6,612 nucleotides of DNA from Candidatus Poseidoniaceae archaeon (GCA_023254445.1 JALRLN010000074.1:1-6612), one strand, 5' to 3'. Positions 1 through 5,673 are shown, counted from the stretch's first letter. A program made the numbers and translations. Notes: a model not told the origin generated them from the sequence alone.

Positions 1-102
1 TGAGGCGGGGTCCGGGAGGGGTCGCTGAAAGTGAAGTGAAGAACGCCGTGCAGCGCCCATTTCAGTTTCGAAAACGATGCCGTGGACGTCCCCGCCGGTC
101 AG

Positions 103-112
103 CCTAAATACA
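103..112 (+). promoter_or_regulatory. TATA-like box of the tRNA-Glu promoter
   Basis: The only A/T-rich patch in the GC-rich leader reads CCTAAATACA. Its centre is about 28 bases before the first base of the tRNA, the spacing expected of an archaeal TATA box relative to a start at or near the mature 5' end. No convincing BRE is visible directly upstream. The position is seen directly; promoter activity is inferred. The rest of 1-135 shows no recognisable gene. Confidence 0.6.
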
Positions 113-135
113 GGGGGCGACTCGGCGAAATGCCT

Positions 136-208
136 GCTTGCGTGGTGTAGTGGCCCATCATAAAGGATTCTCATTCCTTTGACCCGGGTTCGAATCCCGG
201 CGCGAGCA
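136..208 (+). tRNA. tRNA-Glu (anticodon CTC)
   Basis: A 73-base cloverleaf can be drawn by hand. The 7-bp acceptor stem (GCTTGCG with CGCGAGC) has one G-U pair. The D arm at 145-161 resembles archaeal tRNA-Glu, with a weak 10-25 G-U pair and a 13-22 U-U opposition. The anticodon stem is AAGGA/TCCTT with loop TTCTCAT, which places CTC at 170-172, decoding the Glu codon GAG. The variable region is TGAC, and the T arm is CCGGG-TTCGAAT-CCCGG. The discriminator is A208 and no CCA is encoded, so CCA must be added after transcription. There is no intron at the usual 37/38 site. The last 11 bases through C209 have a perfect reverse complement in the 3' trailer (232-242), and the last 14 have a near-identical direct copy at 284-297. 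Confidence 0.95.
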
Positions 209-231
209 CTTAGCGACACATCGTCATCGGC

Positions 232-297
232 GTGCTCGCGCCTCGCCACGAGGTGAAGCGATGCACGAAGGTCACCCCGTTGGCCCGGCGCGAACAC
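232..297 (+). ncRNA. Long imperfect hairpin in the tRNA-Glu trailer (candidate structured RNA)
   Basis: The segment folds back on itself over its full 66 bases. Bases 232-242 pair with 287-297 (10 of 11, with one C-A mismatch at 235/294). After a 2x2 internal loop (243-244/285-286), 245-247 pair with 282-284. Past a bulged T281, 248-250 pair with 278-280, and past a C-A mismatch (251/277) 252-256 pair with 272-276. That makes about 21 pairs capped by a 15-base loop (257-271). A smaller alternative fold exists: 232-235/263-266, 237-239/258-260 and 241-245/249-253. No separate promoter is seen, so it is probably transcribed with the tRNA. It could be a trailer processing element, a small RNA such as an H/ACA-like guide (an ACA lies at 294-296), or a terminator-like stem, although no T-run follows. 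The pairing is seen directly; the RNA identity is inferred. Confidence 0.4.
284..297 (+). repeat. Direct copy of the tRNA-Glu 3' end
   Basis: CCCGGCGCGAACAC at 284-297 matches CCCGGCGCGAGCAC at 196-209 in 13 of 14 bases; G206 is A294. The first copy is the 3' T-stem strand, the 3' acceptor strand and one base beyond the discriminator. The copies are 88 bases apart. The sequence upstream of 284 does not match the tRNA T loop or any other arm, so this is a copy of the 3' end only. It is also the 3' strand of the 232-297 hairpin. Short direct repeats of tRNA 3' ends are typical of integrase attachment sites, but no element or integrase lies between these copies. Confidence 0.6.
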
Positions 298-337
298 CCT
301 TCTCCATGTGGAGGCGTGAACCCCTTGTGAGAGAACA

Positions 338-895
338 TTGAAGGCCAATCGGGTCGAACAACAAGGTATGGAACTGATGAGCCTCGGTTCCGCCATTAGT
401 GGTGTCAAAGCCATCATGTCAGCGTACGATGGATACGAACGCAAGCGCTTCTTGGACACCGATTTTGCCGTGCGCGAGGAACTTCGTCGTCGAACAGACA
501 TGCTCACGGACCACCTCAACCGGGTGCATGACCGCCTGACGCGTCACGAAGATGAGGATGCGGCGTCGGAGGTTCGCGAAGCGAAAGCGACCCTGACCGG
601 ACTGGCGGCCGACGTCCAGTTCGCGATTTCAAGCGCACCAACGAGCGCTCACACCAGCATAGGTCGACTCGGCCGCTCCCCACGGCGCCAGCTGGTCAAC
701 CACGACCTTCGCACCCTCGAAATGCTGGTGAGCGCCACCCGGACGTGCAACGACCTCCTTGAGTTGAGCGCGACGTCCGATGCACCTCAGGAGGACGTTC
801 AGGCGCTGTGCGCGCGCGTGCACGATCAGGTTGGTCGCGCGCGAAACCACCTCCGTGAGCGAAACATGTTCATTGAGGGACTGATGAAGCGGTGA
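338..895 (+). CDS. Hypothetical all-helical protein paired with an SPFH gene
   Basis: I do not recognise this family. The product is up to 185 residues, highly charged and apparently all alpha-helical. Predicted amphipathic helices lie at about residues 16-66, 72-100, 118-145 and 150-180, rich in Arg, Glu, Asp and Leu. It has no signal peptide or membrane span, and the middle (about 100-118) is Ser/Arg/Gly-rich and probably a flexible linker. The start is uncertain. TTG at 338 has a GTGA-like site about seven bases upstream, while ATG at 368 (residue 11) and ATG at 377 (residue 14) are also possible. The frame is closed by a stop at 317-319. It ends four bases before the SPFH gene, and its last codons contain that gene's ribosome-binding site. 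Co-translation is therefore likely, and the protein may be a partner or regulator of the SPFH scaffold. That role is inferred from context only. Confidence 0.75.
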   Translation: MKANRVEQQGMELMSLGSAISGVKAIMSAYDGYERKRFLDTDFAVREELRRRTDMLTDHLNRVHDRLTRHEDEDAASEVREAKATLTGLAADVQFAISSAPTSAHTSIGRLGRSPRRQLVNHDLRTLEMLVSATRTCNDLLELSATSDAPQEDVQALCARVHDQVGRARNHLRERNMFIEGLMKR

Positions 896-896
896 T
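891..896 (+). promoter_or_regulatory. Ribosome-binding site of the SPFH gene
   Basis: GGTGAT matches part of the archaeal anti-Shine-Dalgarno complement GGAGGTGATC. It lies three bases before the ATG at 900 and contains the stop codon (893-895) of the upstream gene. This suggests translational coupling. The spacing is somewhat short. Confidence 0.5.
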
Positions 897-899
897 ACG

Positions 900-2135
900 A
901 TGGCGGACAACAGGTACCGATGGCGAACAAATCCAGCGGTGATCGCACGGTACGTGATGGGGTACGAAGTTCCATCCGGCCTTGAGGTCACCCTCAAGCC
1001 GAACGAGGCGTGCGTGGTCATCGAGGACGGGCGAATCGCTGGTGTCGCCACGCAGCAGCACATGGAGGTCAATCCCGAGGTCGGTCTGCTCGGTCGCTTG
1101 TTCGGCAAAAACGCCCCAGACCGATCCTTCTTCTTCGTCCTCTTGGGCCCTCACGACCTCCTCTTTCCGTTGGCCTTCACGATGAACGACGGTGAGCAGG
1201 TGACGGGCCTCTTCTCCATGCGTGTGGCCTTCACGAGGGAAACGGTCGCTCGCATCCTCCACCTGCCTGCCCGAGGGACGTCCGTGTTGACCGCGTCCAA
1301 CCTTGCCGGACTGCTGCTTCCAGAGGTTCAGGCACAGGCCCAACCCCTGTTCGCCACCTCGACAACGGAGGACCTCCGTGCCGGCGTCGGACGTCAGGCG
1401 GCGCTCGACCGGCTTGGCGCCGCCCTCCGAGCCACGCTTGACCACCATGGGCTGCGCATGCAGTCCTCCTTCGTGACGTGGAACGAAGGCGAAGCGCAGG
1501 AATTGCTCAGGATGCGGCGGGACCTCGAACACCTGGCCGAACGAAACGCGATCCTCGAGGAGCAACAGCAGGTCGAGATGGACGCTGTCCTCGGCCGCCG
1601 CGTGCATGAACTGGAGTTCAACGCACGGCTCTCCTCGGCCGATGCGAGCGCCGAAGCCAAGGCCGAGGCTGCGGCTGAAATCGCACGGATCCAAGCCACC
1701 GCGAGCGTGGACCGCGCTCGCTGGGACGAGGTGTCCAGCCTTCAGGCCAGCCAGCACGACGAGCGCCGGACGCAGGAACTGTCGGAAGCACAGCACCAGG
1801 TGAAGATGGCACGGCTGGAAGCGCTTCGTAACATCGAACTGGGGGCCGCGGGGCGAACGGAACGCGCGGACAAGATGGCCTTCGCACAGGACCAGTTTGA
1901 GAAGGTGCAGGCCGCAAAACGCGAGCGGATGCGCCTGGAAGCGGAGCGGGAACAGCAGCGCTTGGACGGCATCAACGAGGGGTCCAGCCGCACCATCGAC
2001 GTGCTTGCACGCATCGCGGAAAACAGCGACGACCCCGCTGTCGCGATGGAGGCTTTGCGGCAACTCGCGGAACTGCGGAAGGCCGACGTCGATGCAGCGA
2101 AGGGAGCCTACGGCCAGGACACGCACGACGAGTGA
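900..2135 (+). CDS. SPFH/band-7 domain protein with long coiled coil
   Basis: The 411-residue product starts with an SPFH/band-7-like domain (about residues 20-195). The N-terminal part has a beta-rich pattern around LEVTLKPNEACVVIEDGRIAGVA, with the family's usual spacing of nE.a.v..dG.i. A second beta section follows (FFFVLLGPHDLLFPLAF, then MNDGEQVTGLFSMRVAF), and then the amphipathic region LDRLGAALRATLDHHGLRMQSSFVTW. A highly charged coiled coil rich in Ala, Glu, Gln and Arg fills about 197-360. A short helical pair at 364-403 ends the protein. It has no N-terminal membrane span, unlike stomatins and prohibitins, so it is probably soluble or peripherally membrane-bound. SPFH proteins generally form ring- or cage-like oligomers that organise membrane microdomains or act as scaffolds. 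No NfeD partner is nearby; the upstream helical protein is the obvious candidate partner. The domain call rests on pattern recognition, not on a profile search. Confidence 0.7.
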   Translation: MADNRYRWRTNPAVIARYVMGYEVPSGLEVTLKPNEACVVIEDGRIAGVATQQHMEVNPEVGLLGRLFGKNAPDRSFFFVLLGPHDLLFPLAFTMNDGEQVTGLFSMRVAFTRETVARILHLPARGTSVLTASNLAGLLLPEVQAQAQPLFATSTTEDLRAGVGRQAALDRLGAALRATLDHHGLRMQSSFVTWNEGEAQELLRMRRDLEHLAERNAILEEQQQVEMDAVLGRRVHELEFNARLSSADASAEAKAEAAAEIARIQATASVDRARWDEVSSLQASQHDERRTQELSEAQHQVKMARLEALRNIELGAAGRTERADKMAFAQDQFEKVQAAKRERMRLEAEREQQRLDGINEGSSRTIDVLARIAENSDDPAVAMEALRQLAELRKADVDAAKGAYGQDTHDE

Positions 2136-2149
2136 GCGTTGGGTTCGCC

Positions 2150-2752
2150 TCAGGGCTCGTCCTTGGAGGCCTTGACGAAGGAAGCAATCACGGTCAATCC
2201 CTCAAGCAGCCCAAGCGCGATGAGCAAGGTCGGTCCTGCGGCCGCGTGGGCCTTGACGTCAAGGTCGAAGGTGGTCACCAGCGGACCGCTGTCGCCCCCA
2301 CCAAGCACGCCGTCCAGCACGCCGCTTGAACCGTCATCGACGAGCCCAAGTTCACCGGTGATGGCGTAGTGGTCGTCGTCCGAGAGCGCCCACGTGAACC
2401 CCGTTGAGGATTGAGCGTTGGGACCTCCTGCAGCAAAATCGATCGTCGCAGGGTCGCAGTCCACGATCACGTCCGAGTCGAGCGCCGATGCTGCGATCAA
2501 CCGGTCGCGTTCCTGACCGCTGATGATGCCCACCCACACGCTGGAGGTGTTCCATTCAAACCCCACCTCCACTGGGAGCAGGTCGCCGAAGGGAGGTTTT
2601 GGGAGCACGTCCTCAGCGATGCCGCACCCCGTTCCGTCCGCTGGAGCAGGGACGTCCTCCACGGTGTCCTCGTAGCGGACCCCAAGCACGGCCCCAGCAA
2701 GGACGCCGCCGAGGAGCAGCGCCACGACAAACAGCCAAACACGCATGGCCAT
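2150..2752 (-). CDS. Hypothetical exported, membrane-anchored protein
   Basis: This 200-residue protein has two hydrophobic segments, at about residues 3-24 and 174-193. Between them lies an acidic domain of about 145 residues rich in Asp, Gly and Ser, with two cysteines (C43 and C99) that could form a disulfide. The short C-terminal tail is VKASKDEP. The likely topology is both ends inside and the middle outside. The N-terminal segment has an AGA-like small-residue patch and could instead be a cleaved signal peptide. No lipobox and no obvious C-terminal sorting motif (such as PGF before the last span) is visible. The start is ATG at 2752; an in-frame ATG two codons later (2746) is equally possible, and neither has a clear ribosome-binding site. 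It converges on the SPFH gene with 14 bases between stops. I do not recognise the family and assign no function. Confidence 0.75.
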   Translation of the reverse strand: MAMRVWLFVVALLLGGVLAGAVLGVRYEDTVEDVPAPADGTGCGIAEDVLPKPPFGDLLPVEVGFEWNTSSVWVGIISGQERDRLIAASALDSDVIVDCDPATIDFAAGGPNAQSSTGFTWALSDDDHYAITGELGLVDDGSSGVLDGVLGGGDSGPLVTTFDLDVKAHAAAGPTLLIALGLLEGLTVIASFVKASKDEP

Positions 2753-2831
2753 TCATACAACCATCGGCATTTGACCCCTTGTCTTCTGCAATCGGTGGAA
2801 GGTTGATGCGCGACACGCACGGTGCAACGCC

Positions 2832-3416
2832 ATGGACGTTCGTCGTACGTCCGCCGACGAACGGAATGCCGTCCTTGGCCTGTATGCACACGCCTCTGCG
2901 CTTCAGCGGAGCAAGGGGCAGGTGGAGTGGCCCGCCATCGATACGGCGTTGGTGGAGCAGGAAATCGAGGAAGGGCGGCAATGGCACCTTCGAATCGACG
3001 GCGCCCTCGCTTGCGTGTGGGTCGTGGCCTACGAGGACCCTCTGATTTGGGGGGACATGGAGGCGGACCCGTCCGTCTTTCTGCATCGGATCGCCACCGC
3101 GCCCGAGTTCAGGGGCCGGCGCCTCGTTGGCGAGGTGGTGGCGTGGGCCATCGACCATGCACGTGACCTCGGACGGACCCACCTCCGACTGGACACCGTC
3201 GGCCACAACGAGGCCCTCATCCGGCTGTATACGAGCCATGGGTTCACCTTCCTCGGCCCGAAGCACTTGGACGACGTCCGTGACCTCCCTGGGCACTACG
3301 CCGATGGCCCGTGCCTTCGCTTCGAGCAGGTCGTTCCCATGATGCGCAGCATGGACGAAGTACCCGAAGATGGAACGAAAGGTCTGAGCACGAATCCTTC
3401 AAGTCCTCGGGCTTGA
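2832..3416 (+). CDS. GNAT-family N-acetyltransferase
   Basis: This 194-residue protein has the GNAT fold, transferring an acyl group from acyl-CoA to an unknown substrate. The core beta strand and motif A read LHRIATAPEFRGRRLVGEVVAWA (residues about 84-106, given here in part for orientation: R94-G-R-R-L-V-G100). The pyrophosphate loop therefore deviates from the canonical R-x-x-G-x-G/A: an Arg and a Val occupy the two usual small-residue positions. Downstream, RLDTVGHNEALIRLY (119-133) and GFTFLG (137-142) form motif B, with N126 and Y133 as the likely CoA-binding and acid residues. A later LPGHY (152-156) also looks conserved in a subfamily I recall from bacteria. The C-terminal tail beyond about residue 168 is low in structure. 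ATG at 2832 has GGTG seven bases upstream. The EF-hand gene follows after nine bases, which suggests an operon. Confidence 0.88.
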   Translation: MDVRRTSADERNAVLGLYAHASALQRSKGQVEWPAIDTALVEQEIEEGRQWHLRIDGALACVWVVAYEDPLIWGDMEADPSVFLHRIATAPEFRGRRLVGEVVAWAIDHARDLGRTHLRLDTVGHNEALIRLYTSHGFTFLGPKHLDDVRDLPGHYADGPCLRFEQVVPMMRSMDEVPEDGTKGLSTNPSSPRA

Positions 3417-3425
3417 TGGAACAGC

Positions 3426-3710
3426 ATGCTACCCACAGACTGGGACATCAGCGCCGCCATGACCGCCCTTGCTGCTGCAATTTCGGCCTCTGGTCGCTCC
3501 GTGGAGGAAGTCTTCGCGGACCTCGACAGCGACGACGACGGCCGGCTCAACGGCCCGGAACTGCTCGCTGGCCTTTCGGACCTGCTCGGTGAGGCGATGG
3601 ACCCGCTGAAGGTCTCGGAGGTCATCACCTCCTTCGATGAAAATGCAGATCACCGGATCGACCTTGACGAGTGGAAGGCGCTCGTGGAGCAGCACGGCGA
3701 AGAAGAGTGA
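3426..3710 (+). CDS. Small EF-hand calcium-binding protein
   Basis: This acidic 94-residue protein has one pair of EF-hands and little else. Loop 1 spans residues 34-45 and is canonical: D34, D36 and D38 at positions 1, 3 and 5, G39 at 6, L41 at 8, N42 at 9 and E45 at 12. Loop 2 spans 71-82, with D71, N73, D75, I78, D79 and E82 in the expected ligand positions. Position 6, normally Gly, is His76. Helices flank both loops, with about 25 residues between them. No signal peptide or membrane segment is seen, so the protein is probably cytosolic. It would bind calcium and act as a sensor or buffer; no target is known. It follows the GNAT gene by nine bases and has only a weak GGAA ribosome-binding site. 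It ends three bases from the convergent ribA stop. Confidence 0.88.
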   Translation: MLPTDWDISAAMTALAAAISASGRSVEEVFADLDSDDDGRLNGPELLAGLSDLLGEAMDPLKVSEVITSFDENADHRIDLDEWKALVEQHGEEE

Positions 3711-3713
3711 AGC

Positions 3714-4313
3714 TCAACGAAGGTCCTCGTCCTCAATGGTGTGGCCCATCCGTTCGGCCTTCGTGCGCAAGTACCCGGCGTTGTCCACGCCCACACCAAC
3801 GACGAGGGGGACACGTTCGACAACATCGATGCCATGGTTCCGCAGTTGCTCGACCTTGTCGGGGTTGTTCGTCATCAGGGACACGGCTCCGACACCAAGC
3901 GATTGCAGCATCTCCGCAGCCACGGTGTAGTCGCGCCCGTCGGCAGGAAGGCCGAGCATGAGGTTGGCGTCCAAGGTGTCGGCGCCTTGGTCCTGAAGGT
4001 GATAGGCCTGAATCTTGGCGTGCAGTCCAATCCCACGTCCTTCCTGACGGAGGTAGAGCACGCACCCCCAACCACGCTCGGCGACCGCGGCGAGGGCCGC
4101 ATCGAGTTGTGGCCCGCAATCGCACCTCAGGGAACCGAACGCGTCACCGGTCAAGCATTCCGAGTGCACCCGGACCATGACGGGGTCGGGACCTGCCAGG
4201 TCCCCCATCGTCAGGGCCACATGGTCGGCGCCCGCATCGTCGTGCACCACGCGGATGGTGAACGTCCCCCACCGTGTGGGAAGCGAGGCTTCGCTGGGAA
4301 CGTCAGGCGTCAT
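3714..4313 (-). CDS. ribA: GTP cyclohydrolase II
   Basis: RibA converts GTP to 2,5-diamino-6-ribosylamino-pyrimidinone 5'-phosphate, formate and pyrophosphate, the first committed step of riboflavin synthesis, in the cytosol. The 199-residue product matches the stand-alone E. coli enzyme (196 residues) almost position for position. The zinc ligands are C53, C64 and C66 in HSECLTGDAFGSLRCDCG. The GTP-binding stretch is RQEGRGIGL (89-97). Y104, D125 and R127 correspond to the catalytic E. coli residues Y105, D126 and R128. LMTNNPDK (146-153) and RVPL (167-170) are typical of the family. All key residues are present, so it should be active. It has no fused RibB domain. Its ATG overlaps the stop of the TusA-like gene (ATGA), and a strong GAGGTG site precedes it inside that gene, so the two are co-transcribed and probably coupled. 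Confidence 0.97.
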   Translation of the reverse strand: MTPDVPSEASLPTRWGTFTIRVVHDDAGADHVALTMGDLAGPDPVMVRVHSECLTGDAFGSLRCDCGPQLDAALAAVAERGWGCVLYLRQEGRGIGLHAKIQAYHLQDQGADTLDANLMLGLPADGRDYTVAAEMLQSLGVGAVSLMTNNPDKVEQLRNHGIDVVERVPLVVGVGVDNAGYLRTKAERMGHTIEDEDLR

Positions 4314-4561
4314 GCCACCACCTCGATGAACAAGCGCCAGTCTCCTGCACCTTCCTCAAGACCAACCACCCGCTGCCCGAGGCGGGCCACCATGGGTGGA
4401 AGGTCTTCGAGGGCCTCCGGGTCGTCGAAGCGCACCTCGAGGCACGCGCCGGGTGCCAATGCGCCCAATGCCTTGCGGGCCTCACCGACCGGGACGGGGC
4501 AGCGAAAGCCACGGACGTCCAAGCAGTGGCTTGCGACAGGACCGGTGCTGCCCTCGGCCAT
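4310..4561 (-). CDS. TusA/SirA-family sulfur carrier protein
   Basis: This 83-residue protein fits the usual 75-85 residue length of TusA-like proteins. The signature is near the N-terminus: LDVRGFRCPVPVGEARKAL, with the active cysteine C21 in the CPxP motif (residues 21-24). The expected two-layer fold follows, with a beta strand at 40-45, a second helix at about 50-61, and the last strands at 64-69 and 75-82. In this family the cysteine carries a persulfide and passes sulfur to partners in tRNA thiolation, molybdenum cofactor or general sulfur relay; which applies here cannot be told. The start has a GAGGAG site five bases upstream. The stop overlaps the ribA start by four bases, making this the first gene of a two-gene operon. 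Residues before about 12 are variable and probably disordered. Confidence 0.92.
   Translation of the reverse strand: MAEGSTGPVASHCLDVRGFRCPVPVGEARKALGALAPGACLEVRFDDPEALEDLPPMVARLGQRVVGLEEGAGDWRLFIEVVA
4319..4324 (-). promoter_or_regulatory. Ribosome-binding site of ribA
   Basis: On the minus strand this reads GAGGTG, a strong match to the archaeal Shine-Dalgarno consensus, five bases before the ribA ATG at 4313. It lies within the last codons of the TusA-like gene. It supports the 4313 start and independent or re-initiated translation of ribA. Confidence 0.65.
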
Positions 4562-4566
4562 GGACG

Positions 4567-4572
4567 CTCCTC
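4567..4572 (-). promoter_or_regulatory. Ribosome-binding site of the TusA-like gene
   Basis: On the minus strand this reads GAGGAG, five bases before the ATG at 4561. It fixes the start of the TusA-like gene and shows that the operon's first gene has a leader. Confidence 0.6.
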
Positions 4573-4635
4573 GGTCACCTTCCCTTCAAGCCCTTCGACC
4601 GACGGCCCTATGAGGCGGCCTCCCAAAGCCAGAGC

Positions 4636-5673
4636 GTGGCCCGAGGCACGGACGCACCGGAGGACCTCTCGTGGTCTGAGGTCGGGGCGCTTGGGCTCCG
4701 CTACGCCAAATTCCCCGTGGCCCTTTTGCTGGTCGAGGCCTTCTACTGGTTCTTGACCGAGCCAAGCGATACCTTGGCCCCTTTGCAGGTCGTTGAAGCG
4801 TGGCTCTGGCACGGCATCACCCAACTCATCTGGGGCTCCGATGCCGTGAGCCTCTCGATGCACAACGGCTGGCTCACCCGCATCGATTTCCATCATCCAG
4901 CCTTCCCTGGAAGCTTCGACAGCGTGGGCCTGTACGTCTCGGACGAGTGCGCAGGGGTGCACGAGATGATCTTCCTCTCGACGCTCATCCTCATCACCGA
5001 AGACGTGCCGCAACGGGACCGGCTTCGAGCGGTCGCCGTTGGGTGTGGTTTGGTCTTCGTGCTCAACCTCGCGCGTCTTGTGGCCTTCTATCCACTCGCG
5101 CTCGGTGGCTGCTTGGAGGCCCCAAACGACGTCGCCTGCCTCAACGGCATGTGGGCCTTCCACCGTCATGTGTACGAGTGGGGCTTCCTCATCGTCCTGA
5201 TCGGGCTCTGGCTCGCATGGTTCACGTGGGTGGGCGGACCACGTCGCGTGAAGGACCGCAGCCTCGCCGGCTCGGAAGCGTGGCGCATCGTGCTCCGGCG
5301 TGACTGGGCGTGGCGGTCGACACGCCCCGTGTGGAAGCAACCCCTCGCGGGCATCGCGGTCGCAGTGGTCTTGGCCGTGCTGGCCGCCCTCCTTGTGACC
5401 AACAACGCTGAGGCGATGGCCGCCCGTGACATCGTGGCGGAATGCGCCTTCAGCGACCTTGTCAGCGACCGCTGTGCGCAAGCGCAACTCGATTGGAACG
5501 ACGCGATCGATGGCGCGTGGTCGTTGGCCAGCCTTGGCCTGCTCGGGGTTGTGGTGAGTGCCTTCGTGTACGAACGCCCGCTGGCCGACGGGCGCTGGCC
5601 GTCCAGCCTGACCGACGAAGAGCGGGAAGCGCTGGCCTCTGAAGCGAAGGCCGCACGCGACGAAACCGAGTGA
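4636..5673 (+). CDS. Exosortase/archaeosortase-family membrane protease-transpeptidase
   Basis: The product is a polytopic membrane protein of 345 residues from the GTG at 4636. Exosortases and archaeosortases cleave proteins that carry a C-terminal sorting signal and usually transfer them to a membrane anchor. The conserved triad is visible: C105 in DECAGVHE, R147 in NLAR (144-147), and a His at 176 or 178, with 178 preferred because it precedes YEWGF. Membrane segments lie at about 26-41, 108-121, 134-153 and 181-199. Two more follow (236-255 and 294-312) around a loop with C270 and C280, beyond the usual catalytic core. The C-terminal tail is charged. The frame stays open upstream to 4396, but that part is Arg/Pro/Gly-rich and antisense to the TusA-like gene, so I chose GTG 4636. 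No ribosome-binding site precedes it, so the start is uncertain and may be leaderless. No substrate with a recognisable sorting signal is in the window. Confidence 0.85.
   Translation: MARGTDAPEDLSWSEVGALGLRYAKFPVALLLVEAFYWFLTEPSDTLAPLQVVEAWLWHGITQLIWGSDAVSLSMHNGWLTRIDFHHPAFPGSFDSVGLYVSDECAGVHEMIFLSTLILITEDVPQRDRLRAVAVGCGLVFVLNLARLVAFYPLALGGCLEAPNDVACLNGMWAFHRHVYEWGFLIVLIGLWLAWFTWVGGPRRVKDRSLAGSEAWRIVLRRDWAWRSTRPVWKQPLAGIAVAVVLAVLAALLVTNNAEAMAARDIVAECAFSDLVSDRCAQAQLDWNDAIDGAWSLASLGLLGVVVSAFVYERPLADGRWPSSLTDEEREALASEAKAARDETE

Noticed and set aside
196..297. Integrative element bounded by tRNA 3'-end direct repeats
   Set aside because: The repeats are only 88 bases apart with no coding sequence or integrase between them. 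A decayed or empty attachment site cannot be excluded, but the added inverted copy is better explained by RNA folding.
232..297. Second, degenerate tRNA gene
   Set aside because: It has no T arm, anticodon arm or D arm; only the 3' end resembles the tRNA, and the segment folds as one long hairpin.
302..313. Small inverted repeat CTCC-ATGT-GGAG before the first protein gene
   Set aside because: Four pairs are expected by chance in this composition, and no T-run follows to suggest a terminator.
870..2126. 418-residue open frame antisense to the SPFH gene
   Set aside because: It mirrors the whole SPFH gene in GC-rich DNA, where stops are rare. Its translation has no recognisable domain and an odd His/Arg/Leu-rich composition, whereas the plus-strand frame has domain structure, coiled coil and a ribosome-binding site.
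2753..2831. TATA-like CATTCATACA (2750-2759) as promoter of the GNAT gene
   Set aside because: It abuts the divergent gene's start and would imply a leader of about 45 bases with no other support, so it is too weak to call.
3741..4613. 290-residue plus-strand frame across ribA and the TusA-like gene
   Set aside because: It is the shadow of two confidently identified minus-strand genes with intact catalytic motifs.
4396..4635. N-terminal extension of the archaeosortase frame
   Set aside because: It is rich in Arg, Pro and Gly, has no helix or membrane character, and runs antisense through the TusA-like gene. It is most likely read-through of an open frame.
4303..5487. 394-residue open frame antisense to the archaeosortase gene
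   Set aside because: It overlaps a clear membrane protease and the TusA-like gene. Its product is a charged, His-rich, low-information sequence with no domain.
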